From DASXYG01 sp036502625 (lineage in GTDB: Bacteria; Actinomycetota; Actinomycetes; Streptosporangiales; Streptosporangiaceae): 64,000 nucleotides of DNA. Shown here one piece after another: positions 50,712 through 58,688 of this stretch (positions are counted from its first letter, which is position 1; each line of letters begins with the position of its first letter). A program made the translations under genes and the position numbers. The notes beneath the pieces are model-generated. The model was not told where the DNA came from and did no database searches. It saw only the letters and a list, made by a program, of their open reading frames with translations. The DNA lies in assembly GCA_036502625.1 (NCBI GenBank), contig DASXYG010000098.1, forward strand, positions 41,558-105,557, given 5' to 3'.

Positions 50712-50993
50712 GTGCACGGTTACACCAGCGACAAAGAGTCGTACCTCACACGCCTGCGCCGCATCGAGGGCCAGGTCCGCGGCCTGCAGCGCATGGTCGA
50801 CGAGGATGTCTACTGCATCGACGTGCTGACCCAGGTGTCGGCCGCCACTCGCGCGCTGCAGTCGGTCGCGCTGGGCCTGCTCGAGGACCACCTTTCCCAC
50901 TGTGTGGCCGAGGCGGTCGAGAAGGGCGGCCCGGAGGCCGACGAGAAGGTCAAGGAGGCGTCCGCGGCGATCGCCCGGCTCGTCCGCTCCTGA
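50712..50993 (+). CDS. csoR: CsoR-family copper-sensing repressor
   Basis: The 93-residue helical protein has the copper ligands in their usual order: Cys35, His60 and Cys64 (Cys-x-His-x-x-Cys type), plus the RIEGQVRGLQRMV start of the family. Copper binding releases it from DNA. No copper ATPase or chaperone gene lies beside it. The GTG start is leaderless. A strong terminator follows. Confidence 0.9.
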   Translation: MHGYTSDKESYLTRLRRIEGQVRGLQRMVDEDVYCIDVLTQVSAATRALQSVALGLLEDHLSHCVAEAVEKGGPEADEKVKEASAAIARLVRS

Positions 50994-51040
50994 GGCGCCG
51001 CCCGGCGGCTCGCGTCTGCGCTCAGGCCATCGGGTGGGCC

Positions 51041-51091
51041 TATGACGGCGGATGCCGCCTGGCCCACGCCCAGGCGCCATCCGCCGTCATA
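51041..51091. terminator. Bidirectional terminator between csoR and the small minus-strand gene
   Basis: A 22-bp stem with one mismatch (51041-51062 with 51070-51091) and a 7-nt loop lies between the two convergent genes. Its outer ends are TATGACGGCGGATG and its complement. Confidence 0.7.
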
Positions 51092-51103
51092 CGCGTGCCA
51101 CCC

Positions 51104-51307
51104 TCAGTGGCATCTCTCTACCGGCCGCGTAGCGTTGCGATCGGGTGCCGCGCCCATGTGGGTGCGGCCGAGACCGAGGACTTCGTCCAGCTCGTCGTCG
51201 CTCAGCGGGTGATCGCTTGCGGCGACGGCGCTCAGCACCTCGCTGTACAGCTCGATCTCGTCCAACGCGACACGGTCATGGAGCCGCACGTCCACATACT
51301 CGCCCAA
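51104..51307 (-). CDS. Small conserved hypothetical protein, 67 residues
   Basis: The protein reads LGEYVDVRLHDRVALDEIELYSEVL followed by SDHPLSDDELDEVLGL, an acidic helical pattern like other small cytoplasmic actinobacterial proteins. I chose the TTG at 51307 because GGGAGGAGGAGC lies at the right distance before it; an upstream GTG at 51343 would place that sequence inside the gene. Function unknown. Confidence 0.55.
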   Translation of the reverse strand: MGEYVDVRLHDRVALDEIELYSEVLSAVAASDHPLSDDELDEVLGLGRTHMGAAPDRNATRPVERCH

Positions 51308-51689
51308 CGTGCTCCTCCTCCCGCTGTCGTCATGCCTCGCCACCCTTCGCTCAGGTTACGAGGACGGCCGTCGCCCGGACCATGACCCATCGGGACCATT
51401 CCCGGGTCATCCTCATGGGGTCCCTTCCCCACCGATCGGATGAGACGCGCGATCGGCGCGATCCGGGATTGATCCACCCGACCGGTTCGTTGTCCGCTAT
51501 GAAACTCAACGACCGTTTGATCCGTTCATGCGGAAGCACAGAGGAGGCAAACGTGGTCGCAAGGTTCGGGAGAAAACACGCCAGTGTGCCGTTCCGGTTG
51601 CGTCAGCGGGTGGATCGGACGAGAGTCATCCCATGCACCGGTCGCGCGCGACCGGTGCGACCGCAACGTCCCATCGCCGACCACCCCTG
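51308..51689. other. Intergenic region before the DivIVA-like gene (382 bp)
   Basis: Apart from the ribosome binding site of the minus-strand gene and a possible small coupled frame (51553-51690), nothing is seen. No clear promoter of the DivIVA-like gene could be assigned. Confidence 0.4.
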
Positions 51690-51690
51690 A
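51553..51690 (+). CDS. Possible 45-residue upstream frame
   Basis: GAGGAGG (51541-51547) stands 5 nt before a GTG that opens a basic frame (VVARFGRKHASVPFRLRQRV). The frame's TGA overlaps the ATG of the DivIVA-like gene by one base, the arrangement expected for translational coupling. The composition is not distinctive. It could equally be chance, so the confidence is low. Confidence 0.3.
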   Translation: MVARFGRKHASVPFRLRQRVDRTRVIPCTGRARPVRPQRPIADHP

Positions 51691-52682
51691 TGCCCATGAG
51701 TAATGAAACAGAGATCCTGCCGAACCTGATGCGTGAGGACCCCTTCGAGGTCGTCATGCGGGGCTACAACCGCCGTCAGGTCGATGACTACGTAACCCGA
51801 AGCCGCAACCAGATCCGCGACCTTGAGGAGCGGCTCGCCCGCGCGCTCGACGAGGTCGAGGGGGTGCGCCGCGAGGTCGCCGAGATCCGCAACCAGTCGG
51901 CGCCCGCCAAGCCGCAGCACGAGGAGGTCAGCGAACGGCTGGCCCAGATCCTCGCGCTGGCCGAGGAGGAGGCCGCGCAGAAGCGCACGGCCGCCGACGA
52001 GGAGATCGGCCGTTCGCGCGGCGAGGCCGAAGAAGAGGCCAAGCGGCTGGTCCAGGAGGCCACCGACGAGGCCGACAACATCCGCTCGTCCGCGCAGGCG
52101 CAGGCCGAGCAGACGGTCTCCGCGGCCAACACCGAGGCCGACCACCTCATCTCCGGCTCCAAGGAGCAGGCCGAGCGCGCCGTCGAAGAGGCGCGCTCGC
52201 GTGCGGAGAGCCTTCTCGGCGACGCCGAGCGGCGCGCGGCCACCATCAACGACGGCGCGAGCCGGCGCCTGGAGAGCCTCACGGCGACGCACACCGAGGC
52301 GGTCCGCCGCCTCAACGAGGTGCACGACGTCCTGGGCAACCTCCTGCGCTCCGACGAGACCGCCGGGCCGTTCGACGAGATCGGCGGGCCGGTCACCGCA
52401 ACGTCCGTAGCCGACCACGAGGCGCGCGAGATGGCGCCGGAACCGCAGATGGCGCCCTCCGTCGACGACACCGCCGACGAAGAGCCGCCCGTCGAAGCCG
52501 ACACCGACGACGACCCCATGGCCGTCGACGACGCCGACGACACGACGGACGACATCAACGAGACCCGGCAGATCCCGATCGTCACCGACGCGACCACTCA
52601 GGACGCCGAGGACGACCGTTCGGAGATCAAGCCCGCCGACGACGAAGGTTTCGAGGAGAGCGTCCGCATCATTCACAACTGA
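51690..52682 (+). CDS. DivIVA-like coiled-coil protein
   Basis: The 330-residue protein has an N-terminal DivIVA-type segment (FEVVMRGYNRRQVDDYVTR, about 17-36), a long coiled coil (about 40-240) rich in Ala/Glu with SAQAQAEQTV-like heptads, and an acidic disordered tail. It resembles actinobacterial polarity or cytoskeletal proteins of the DivIVA/Wag31, FilP and Scy type. It probably acts in cell-wall growth at poles or septa. ATGs at 51690 and 51696 are both possible. A strong terminator follows. Confidence 0.8.
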   Translation: MPMSNETEILPNLMREDPFEVVMRGYNRRQVDDYVTRSRNQIRDLEERLARALDEVEGVRREVAEIRNQSAPAKPQHEEVSERLAQILALAEEEAAQKRTAADEEIGRSRGEAEEEAKRLVQEATDEADNIRSSAQAQAEQTVSAANTEADHLISGSKEQAERAVEEARSRAESLLGDAERRAATINDGASRRLESLTATHTEAVRRLNEVHDVLGNLLRSDETAGPFDEIGGPVTATSVADHEAREMAPEPQMAPSVDDTADEEPPVEADTDDDPMAVDDADDTTDDINETRQIPIVTDATTQDAEDDRSEIKPADDEGFEESVRIIHN

Positions 52683-52700
52683 TCGATCTGGGGCCCGTAC

Positions 52701-52724
52701 GGTGCCGGGGCACGTCCCGGCACC
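52701..52724 (+). terminator. Short hairpin after the DivIVA-like gene
   Basis: GGTGCCGGG pairs with CCCGGCACC around a 6-nt loop; it lies 18 bp after the stop and before the main terminator. Confidence 0.4.
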
Positions 52725-52753
52725 GCCCCCCATCAAATGGGCTCAGGGACGTG

Positions 52754-52805
52754 AGACGCCGGTGGCCCACCGTTTCTTGACGGTGGGCCACCGGCGTCTT
52801 TCCCG
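52754..52805. terminator. Strong bidirectional terminator
   Basis: A perfect 20-bp stem (52754-52773 with 52780-52799) with loop TTCTTG and a T-containing tail separates the DivIVA-like gene from the convergent exporter operon. This is the clearest terminator in the window. Confidence 0.85.
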
Positions 52806-52822
52806 CCTCCGCTGTGCGCGTC

Positions 52823-53065
52823 TCAGCGCTCCACGGCCGCGCGCCTCCGGGTGAGCTCGCGCAGCAGGTCGCCGACGTACACCGCGAGCGCGACGAACGC
52901 GACACCGGCCAGGCTCGCGCCGGCGATCACGTCATTGCGGATCGTGTCGTTCCACGGCTTCGACAGCGGCTGGTAGCCGACCACGAACGGCGCGGCCACC
53001 AGCCACAGCCCGCCGATCAGCAGCACGACCAGGGCCGCGACACCGAGCTTCGTACGACCGTTCAC
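52823..53065 (-). CDS. Small two-span membrane protein
   Basis: The 80-residue protein has two hydrophobic helices (VAALVVLLIGGLWLVAAPFVVGY and GASLAGVAFVALAVYVGDLL) separated by a WNDTIRNDVI loop. The neighbouring gene (53062-53499) has the same layout (LGLLAGLWLMLAPFALG, SDWNDPTITEF), so the two are paralogues. It is the last gene of the three-gene exporter operon (GTGA overlap). Function unknown. Confidence 0.7.
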   Translation of the reverse strand: MNGRTKLGVAALVVLLIGGLWLVAAPFVVGYQPLSKPWNDTIRNDVIAGASLAGVAFVALAVYVGDLLRELTRRRAAVER

Positions 53066-53499
53066 CGGTACTCACCTCCGTACGGCGTTCCCGTGCCGCG
53101 CGGCGCGCCGTTCGGCGTCGCGCGCGGCCCCATGTCGTCCGCCAGCGCCCGTACGAGCGGCGCCAGCAGGTCGGCGACCTGATCGTCGCCGGACGGCGCC
53201 ACGGCCGCCTGCGGGGCCGGTGCGGCCTCCTCAGGCGCCTTGGCGGGCGCGGGCGCGGGGGCGGCGACGAGGCCGCGGCGTACGACCTCGTCGCGGATCG
53301 ACATCGCGAACGCGACCAGCCCGATCAGGCCGACGACCGCGATGACGGCGCCGGTCGTGAACTCGGTGATGGTCGGGTCGTTCCAGTCGCTGTCGATGCC
53401 CGCCGGCTGGGTGCCGAGCGCGAACGGCGCCAGCATCAGCCAGAGCCCCGCGAGGAGCCCGAGCGCGGCGGCGAGCGCGCCGGTGAACCTGCGGATCAT
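53062..53499 (-). CDS. Two-span membrane protein with C-terminal module B
   Basis: The 145-residue protein has two spans like its 80-residue neighbour, then a Pro/Ala linker and a tail VADLLAPLVRALADDMGPR. That tail matches the end of the carboxypeptidase-regulatory-like protein at 58689-59963 (VIALLRPLIEALAADLESR; 10 of 21 identical). Both ends overlap neighbouring genes by 4 bp, so it is coupled to the exporter upstream and to its small paralogue downstream. Confidence 0.7.
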   Translation of the reverse strand: MIRRFTGALAAALGLLAGLWLMLAPFALGTQPAGIDSDWNDPTITEFTTGAVIAVVGLIGLVAFAMSIRDEVVRRGLVAAPAPAPAKAPEEAAPAPQAAVAPSGDDQVADLLAPLVRALADDMGPRATPNGAPRGTGTPYGGEYR

Positions 53500-55346
53500 C
53501 GGGATACGCCTCCCTGTACTGGTTCGGGGTCGGGTTCGGTCGGACGTACGGCGGCGGACGCCGCGCGGCGCAGCAGGTCCAGCGCGAGCGGCCGGAGGAC
53601 GAGGTCGGCCGCGCGCCGCGCCCGTGTGCCGTCGTCGCCGTCCCCGGCGTCCATGCGTGCGACCGTACGGGTCAGCGACAGCGACGGGTCGGGATTGGCC
53701 TGCACCCGCGCCGCGACCAGCTCGAGCAGCAGCCCCATGACGAGCGCGTCCTGTGTGCTGCGCGGGCCGGTCATGGCCGGCGCGGGCGCCGCGGCGGCCG
53801 GAGACTCCTCGCCGCGCGCGCCGCGCAGCTTCAGCTCGGGCAGCAGCAGGATGGTCAGGAAGCCCAGGATGGCCACCGGGACGGCCCACAGGAAGACGGT
53901 CTGGATGCCGTCGACGTACGCCCCGACCACGATGTTCTTGATCGGCCCTGGTAGGTGCTGGATGGCCTCGGGCGTGCCCAGCTTGACGCCCCCGCCGCTC
54001 GTGTGGATGTGCAGCTTCTTGATGCCGTCGGCGATCTCGTCCTTGATCTTGTTCTGGAGGACGGCGCCGAACGCCGCGACGCCGATGGCGCCACCGAGGT
54101 TGCGGAAGAACGACACGCCGGACGTCGTGGCCGCCATGTCGGCGCGGTCGACGGCGTTCTGCGCGGCCAGGATGAGCGTCTGCATCGTCATGCCCAGCCC
54201 GAGGCCCAGCACGGCGACGCTCAGCCCGATGACCGGCTTGCCGGTGTCCAGTTCGAAGCGGCTCATGAGGAACAGGCCGGCCGCGACGACCAGCAGGCCG
54301 ATCGACGGAAAGATCTTCCAGCGCCCCGTACGGGTGACGATCTGGCCCGTGGCGATCGAGCCGAGGAACATCGTCACGACCATCGGCAGCATCATCAGGC
54401 CGGACGCCGTCGGGCTCAGGCCCTTGGCGGTCTGGAGGTACTGCGGCAGGTAGATGAGGCCGCCGAACATCGCCATGCCGACGAACAGCGAAGCCAGCGA
54501 CGTCAGTACGAACGTGCGGTTGCGGAACAGCCGCGGCGCCAGGATGGGGTTCTTCGCGTGCCGCTCGGCCGGGATGGCGAGCAGCACCATCACCACCGCG
54601 ATGCCGCCCAGGATGTAGGTCCAGGCGGAGTTCCAGGCCCACTGCTGGCCGCCGAAGGAAAGCATGAGCATCAGCGCGGCGGCCGCGGCGGTGATCGTGA
54701 ACGCGCCGTAGCCGTCGATCGTGGTGGTGGTGCCCTGCCGGCGGGGCAGCTTGAGCACCTTCTGGATCACCAGGAACGCGACGACCGCGAGCGGCACGCC
54801 GACGAAGAAGCACCAGCGCCAGCCGCCGTGGTCCACGAGAAAGCCGCCGACCAGCGGCCCGGCGACGGTGGCGACGCCGAACACGGCGCCGAGGTAGCCG
54901 GAGTAACGGCCGCGCTCGCGGGGCTCGACGACGTCGCCGAGGATGACCTGCGTGAGGGCGGACAGGCCGCCGGCGCCGATGCCCTGGACGGCACGCGCGC
55001 CGATCAGCATCCACATGTTCTGGGAGAACCCGGCGGCCATCGACGCGACGATGAAGATGCCGAGGGCGACCTGGAACATCAGCTTGCGGCCGAGCAGGTC
55101 GGAGATCTTGCCCCACAGCGGCGTGGACGCCGTCATCGTGAGCAGCGTCGCGCTGGCCACCCAGGAGTAGTGCTCCTGGCCGCCGAGGTCGCCGACGATG
55201 GTCGGCAGCGCGGTGGCGACGACCGTCGACGACAGCATCGACGTCAACATGGCGAGCATCAGCCCACCGAGGATCTCCAGGATCTGCCGGTGCGTGTACC
55301 GCGGCGGCACGGCGTGTCCGGCAGCGGCGGATCTGGTCTCGGTCAA
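53496..55346 (-). CDS. MFS multidrug exporter (14-span) with extra C-terminal domain
   Basis: The 616-residue protein has 14 predicted spans and DHA2-family motifs: LSSTVVATALPTIVGDLGG, the motif A-like GKISDLLGRKLMFQ and the motif C-like GPLVGGFLVDHGGWRWCFFVG. It is probably a proton-driven drug exporter. About 90 residues follow the last span, including module A (residues 538-588) that is also found in the protein at 58689-59963. The start is TTG at 55346, preceded by GAGGTGA. The divergent TetR gene probably represses it. Confidence 0.9.
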   Translation of the reverse strand: MTETRSAAAGHAVPPRYTHRQILEILGGLMLAMLTSMLSSTVVATALPTIVGDLGGQEHYSWVASATLLTMTASTPLWGKISDLLGRKLMFQVALGIFIVASMAAGFSQNMWMLIGARAVQGIGAGGLSALTQVILGDVVEPRERGRYSGYLGAVFGVATVAGPLVGGFLVDHGGWRWCFFVGVPLAVVAFLVIQKVLKLPRRQGTTTTIDGYGAFTITAAAAALMLMLSFGGQQWAWNSAWTYILGGIAVVMVLLAIPAERHAKNPILAPRLFRNRTFVLTSLASLFVGMAMFGGLIYLPQYLQTAKGLSPTASGLMMLPMVVTMFLGSIATGQIVTRTGRWKIFPSIGLLVVAAGLFLMSRFELDTGKPVIGLSVAVLGLGLGMTMQTLILAAQNAVDRADMAATTSGVSFFRNLGGAIGVAAFGAVLQNKIKDEIADGIKKLHIHTSGGGVKLGTPEAIQHLPGPIKNIVVGAYVDGIQTVFLWAVPVAILGFLTILLLPELKLRGARGEESPAAAAPAPAMTGPRSTQDALVMGLLLELVAARVQANPDPSLSLTRTVARMDAGDGDDGTRARRAADLVLRPLALDLLRRAASAAVRPTEPDPEPVQGGVSR

Positions 55347-55382
55347 GCGATCACCTCAGGGGGGTTTTCATGGATTGGCTGT

Positions 55383-55416
55383 ATCGTACACGCAAATTGG
55401 TAAACGTGTGTTTACC
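55383..55416. promoter_or_regulatory. Exporter promoter and TetR operator
   Basis: GGTAAAC-GTGT-GTTTACC (55399-55416) is a perfect 7-bp inverted repeat between the divergent exporter and TetR genes. TACGAT (minus strand, 55383-55388) lies beside it as a -10 box for the exporter. The layout predicts repression of both genes by the TetR protein. Confidence 0.65.
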
Positions 55417-55489
55417 GCTGCGCATTCCCTGATACTGAGAACACCCGCCACGAAGATCACCACCAGCGACGATGGGGGCGGCCACACCG

Positions 55490-56113
55490 ATGACCTCACC
55501 AGACGCCCCGGACACCCCGGTCGTGCCGGTCGTGCCGCGCGGCCCCGAGACGACCAGGCGGCGCATCCTCGACGCCGCGCGCGACCTGTTCGCCGAGCAC
55601 GGCTACGACCACGTGAGCGTGCGCGCTATCGCCGAGCGCGCCGACGTGAACCTCGCGCTGATCAACCGCTACTTCGGCTCCAAGCGCGAGCTGTTCCACG
55701 AGGTGCTGAACGAGGCCGCGGTCTTCCCCAGCATGGTCGGCGGCGACGTCGCCACGCTGCCCGAACGGCTGGCCAGGTACGTCGTGGCGCGGACGACCGG
55801 CGACGACCTCCCGAGCCCGGCGATGCTCGCGATCCACCGGTCCGTCAGCAGCCCCGAGGTGCGGCAGATCCTCGCCGAGCGGATGCGCACGATCCTCTTC
55901 GAGCCGATGGCCGGCCGGTTCAGCGGGCCCGAGGCCGGCGAGGTGGCCGCGATCGTCACGGCGATCGTCAGCGGCGCGCAGAGCGTACGGCAGTTGCTCG
56001 GCCCGGAGGCGCTGAAGTCCGCGGGCACTGAATCCGCCGTGAAACGCCTCACCGCCGTGTTTTCCGCCTGCTTCGACGGGCTCGAACCATCGGATTCCGT
56101 GGCCAAGGGGTAG
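55490..56113 (+). CDS. TetR-family regulator of the exporter operon
   Basis: The 207-residue protein has a TetR helix-turn-helix (RRRILDAARDLFAEHGYDHVSVRAIAERADVNLALINRYFGSK, about 22-64) and a helical ligand-binding domain. It is divergent from the exporter across the palindromic operator. The ATG at 55490 was preferred to the one at 55472 because a GGGGGCGG lies 9 nt upstream. Confidence 0.9.
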   Translation: MTSPDAPDTPVVPVVPRGPETTRRRILDAARDLFAEHGYDHVSVRAIAERADVNLALINRYFGSKRELFHEVLNEAAVFPSMVGGDVATLPERLARYVVARTTGDDLPSPAMLAIHRSVSSPEVRQILAERMRTILFEPMAGRFSGPEAGEVAAIVTAIVSGAQSVRQLLGPEALKSAGTESAVKRLTAVFSACFDGLEPSDSVAKG

Positions 56114-56171
56114 AGGCGCGGCGTACGCGTGGCCCAAGATGAGGGGGCACCCGTACGAGAGGCAGGCATCC

Positions 56172-57650
56172 GTGGCTCACCAGTTCATCGGCGGCAAGCG
56201 CCGCACCGGTTCGGGCGCCGGCGAGCTGCCGGTCATCGACCCGTCGACCGGCGAGGTGGTCGAGACCGTACGCCCCGCCGACGGCACGGACGTCGACGCG
56301 GCCGTCGCGGCCGCCGGCGACGCGTTCGGCGAGTGGTCGCGGGCCACGCCGGGCGAGCGGTCCGACGCCATGCACCGGTGGGCCGCCGTGCTGCGCGGCC
56401 GCGCCGAGGAGCTCGCGCGTACGGAGACGCGCCAGGGCGGCAAGCCGATCCGGCTGTCGCGGGAGTTCGACGTGCCGGGGTCGATCGACAACGTGGCGTT
56501 CTTCGCCGGGGCCGCGCGCCTCCTGGAGGGCCGCGCCGCGGGCGAGTACTCCGCGGAGCACACGTCGTCCGTACGCCGCGAGCCCGTCGGGGTGGTCGGG
56601 TCGATCGCGCCGTGGAACTACCCGCTGCAGATGGCCGCGTGGAAGGTGCTGCCCGCGGTCGCGGCGGGCAACACGATCGTGCTCAAGCCGTCCGAGCTGA
56701 CGCCGCTGACGTCGCTGATGTTCGCCGAGGCCGCGGTGGAGGCGGGGATACCGGACGGCGTCGTGAACATCGTCACCGGCACGGGCGAGGTCGCCGGTGA
56801 GGCGCTGGTCACCCATCCGGACGTCGCGATGGTGTCGTTCACCGGCTCGACGCGCGTCGGGCGGCGGGTCGCGTCGCTGGCCGCGGGCGCGGTGAAGCGG
56901 GTGCACCTGGAGCTGGGCGGCAAGGCGCCGTTCCTGGTGTTCGACGACGCCGACATCGAGGCCGCCGCGCGGGGAGCCGTCGCGGGCGCGCTGATCAACA
57001 CCGGTCAGGACTGCACGGCCGCGACCCGGGCGTACGTCCAGCGTCCGCGGTTCGACGCGTTCGTGGCGCGGGTCGCCGAGCTCATGGCGTCCGTACGCCT
57101 CGGCCCCACCTTCGACGAGGCCACCGACCAGGGTTCGCTGGTGTCGTTCGCGCAGCGCGACCGGGTGGCCGGGTTCGTGGACCGCGCGCGCGAGGGCGGC
57201 GCGCGGATCGTGTGCGGCGGGCGCGCGCCCGGCGGCGACCTGGCACGCGGCGCGTACTACGAGCCGACCCTGATCACCGGGGTGGCGCAGGACGCCGAGG
57301 TGGTGCGCGACGAGATCTTCGGCCCCGTACTGGTCGCGCTCCCGTTCGACACCGACGACGAGGGCCTCGCCCTGGCCAACGACACCCCGTACGGCCTGGC
57401 CGCATCCGCCTGGAGCCGCGACGTCATCCGCGCCCAGCGCGCGTCACGCGAGATCCGCGCCGGCTGCGTCTGGATCAACGACCACATCCCGATCATCAGC
57501 GAAATGCCCCACGGCGGCTACAAGTCCTCCGGCTTCGGCAAAGACATGTCCACGTACTCCCTAGAGGACTACACGAACATCAAACACGTAATGTCCGACA
57601 TCACCGGCGCAGCAGCCAAGCCCTGGCACCAAACCATCTTCACGCCCTAA
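56172..57650 (+). CDS. Aldehyde dehydrogenase, aminobutyraldehyde type
   Basis: The 492-residue NAD-dependent enzyme has the catalytic Glu247 in LELGGKAP and the nucleophile Cys281 in NTGQDCTAATRA, and SIAPWNYPLQMAAWK and TGSTRVG at the cofactor site. NTGQDC and HGGYKSSGFGKDMS resemble the gamma-aminobutyraldehyde/PatD group. A role in polyamine or amine breakdown is inferred, not proven. The GTG at 56172 was chosen for an upstream GAGAGG. Repeat cluster 2 starts after the stop. Confidence 0.85.
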   Translation: MAHQFIGGKRRTGSGAGELPVIDPSTGEVVETVRPADGTDVDAAVAAAGDAFGEWSRATPGERSDAMHRWAAVLRGRAEELARTETRQGGKPIRLSREFDVPGSIDNVAFFAGAARLLEGRAAGEYSAEHTSSVRREPVGVVGSIAPWNYPLQMAAWKVLPAVAAGNTIVLKPSELTPLTSLMFAEAAVEAGIPDGVVNIVTGTGEVAGEALVTHPDVAMVSFTGSTRVGRRVASLAAGAVKRVHLELGGKAPFLVFDDADIEAAARGAVAGALINTGQDCTAATRAYVQRPRFDAFVARVAELMASVRLGPTFDEATDQGSLVSFAQRDRVAGFVDRAREGGARIVCGGRAPGGDLARGAYYEPTLITGVAQDAEVVRDEIFGPVLVALPFDTDDEGLALANDTPYGLAASAWSRDVIRAQRASREIRAGCVWINDHIPIISEMPHGGYKSSGFGKDMSTYSLEDYTNIKHVMSDITGAAAKPWHQTIFTP

Positions 57651-58688
57651 CCCCCGCCCCGCCCCCTCACCGCTACCACCACCTCCCGCCCGGCCCTCGC
57701 ACCGCCTCGCGGCCAGGCTCCCGGACCCGCGCCAAAGGCCGCGCTCCGCGCGCAGATTTCCCGCGACCTCAGTCACCCGCATCCAAGGCCGGGCCGCGAG
57801 GCTGCGCCCTTCACGGGCACACCCCAGCCCCGCGCCACAAAGGCCGCGCTGCGCGCGCAGATTTCCCGCGATCTCAGTGCCACTGGTTCTGAGCTGGGCC
57901 GCGAGGCTGCGCCCTTGACCAACCCCGACTTGGCCCGCCCCGCGAAGCCGCCCCAACCCGGCCAGGCAAGAGCGGCAGCCCGCGGCCCAACCCCCGAGGG
58001 ACGCCCACACGAAGTCGCGGGAAACACAGTCGCGCAGCGCGGCCTTGCTCCTCCCGGCGCCGCAACCCCCTCCCGAACCCGCGACGCGCTCCGCGAACCC
58101 CGCCCCGGCCCGGCTCGCCGCGACACAGGGCCGGGTCTCGACGCACACGCCAAAGGCCGCGCTCCGCGCGCAGACCCCCCGCGACCTCAGTCACCCGAAT
58201 CCAAGGCTGGGCCGCGAGGCTGCCGCCCTTGACCGTGCCGTCTGGGCGGGCATCGCGAAGCCGCCCCCAACCGGGCCAGGCAAGAGCGGGAGCCCGCGGC
58301 CCAACCCCGAGGACGCCCACACAAAGTCGCGGAAAACACAGTCGCGCGCAGCGCGGCCTTTGGAGCGCGGGTCTGGGGCCGCCCCCTGCCCCAACCCCGC
58401 ATCCCGCGACGCCCCGGACCGGGGCGGGAGCAGCGCCGGGGCCAGGGCGGGGCCAGGAACGGGAGCGAGGCCGAGTCTGGGGCTGGGAGCGGGGCCGGGG
58501 CCAGGAGCGAGAGCGGGGCCGGGTCTGTGGCTGGGGGCCAGGCCGGGGCCAGGAGCCGGAGCCGGGAGCGGGGCCGGGGCCAGGAGCGGGAGCCGGGAGC
58601 GGGACCGGGGCCAGGAGCGGGAGCCGGGAGCGGGACCGGAGGGACCCGAGACCAAGATCACGCGGTACGGCCCCGCGCCCCCAGCCGC
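57651..58688. repeat. Repeat cluster 2 between convergent genes
   Basis: This 1.0-kb gap has no credible gene. Forward module copies begin at 57734, 57839 and 58152 (AAAGGCCGCGCT, then CCCGCGACCTCAGTCACCCG, then GGGCCGCGAGGCTGCGCCC). Reverse copies lie at about 57960-58052 and 58270-58362, ending in GCGCAGCGCGGCCTTTG. Forward and reverse copies could pair as long hairpins. A G-rich tandem array follows at 58430-58640. Confidence 0.8.
58430..58640 (+). repeat. G-rich minisatellite with a perfect 31-bp duplication
   Basis: Imperfect tandem units made of GGGGCCAGGAGCGGGAGC-like blocks fill this stretch. Two identical 31-bp units are at 58576-58606 and 58607-58637. The plus strand is strongly G-rich, with many GGG and GGGG runs, so G-quadruplex formation is possible. 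Confidence 0.75.

Noticed and set aside
57651..58688. Open frames in repeat cluster 2 (for example 58045-58692)
   Set aside because: Same reason: they run through tandem G-rich units and have no ribosome binding sites or family features.
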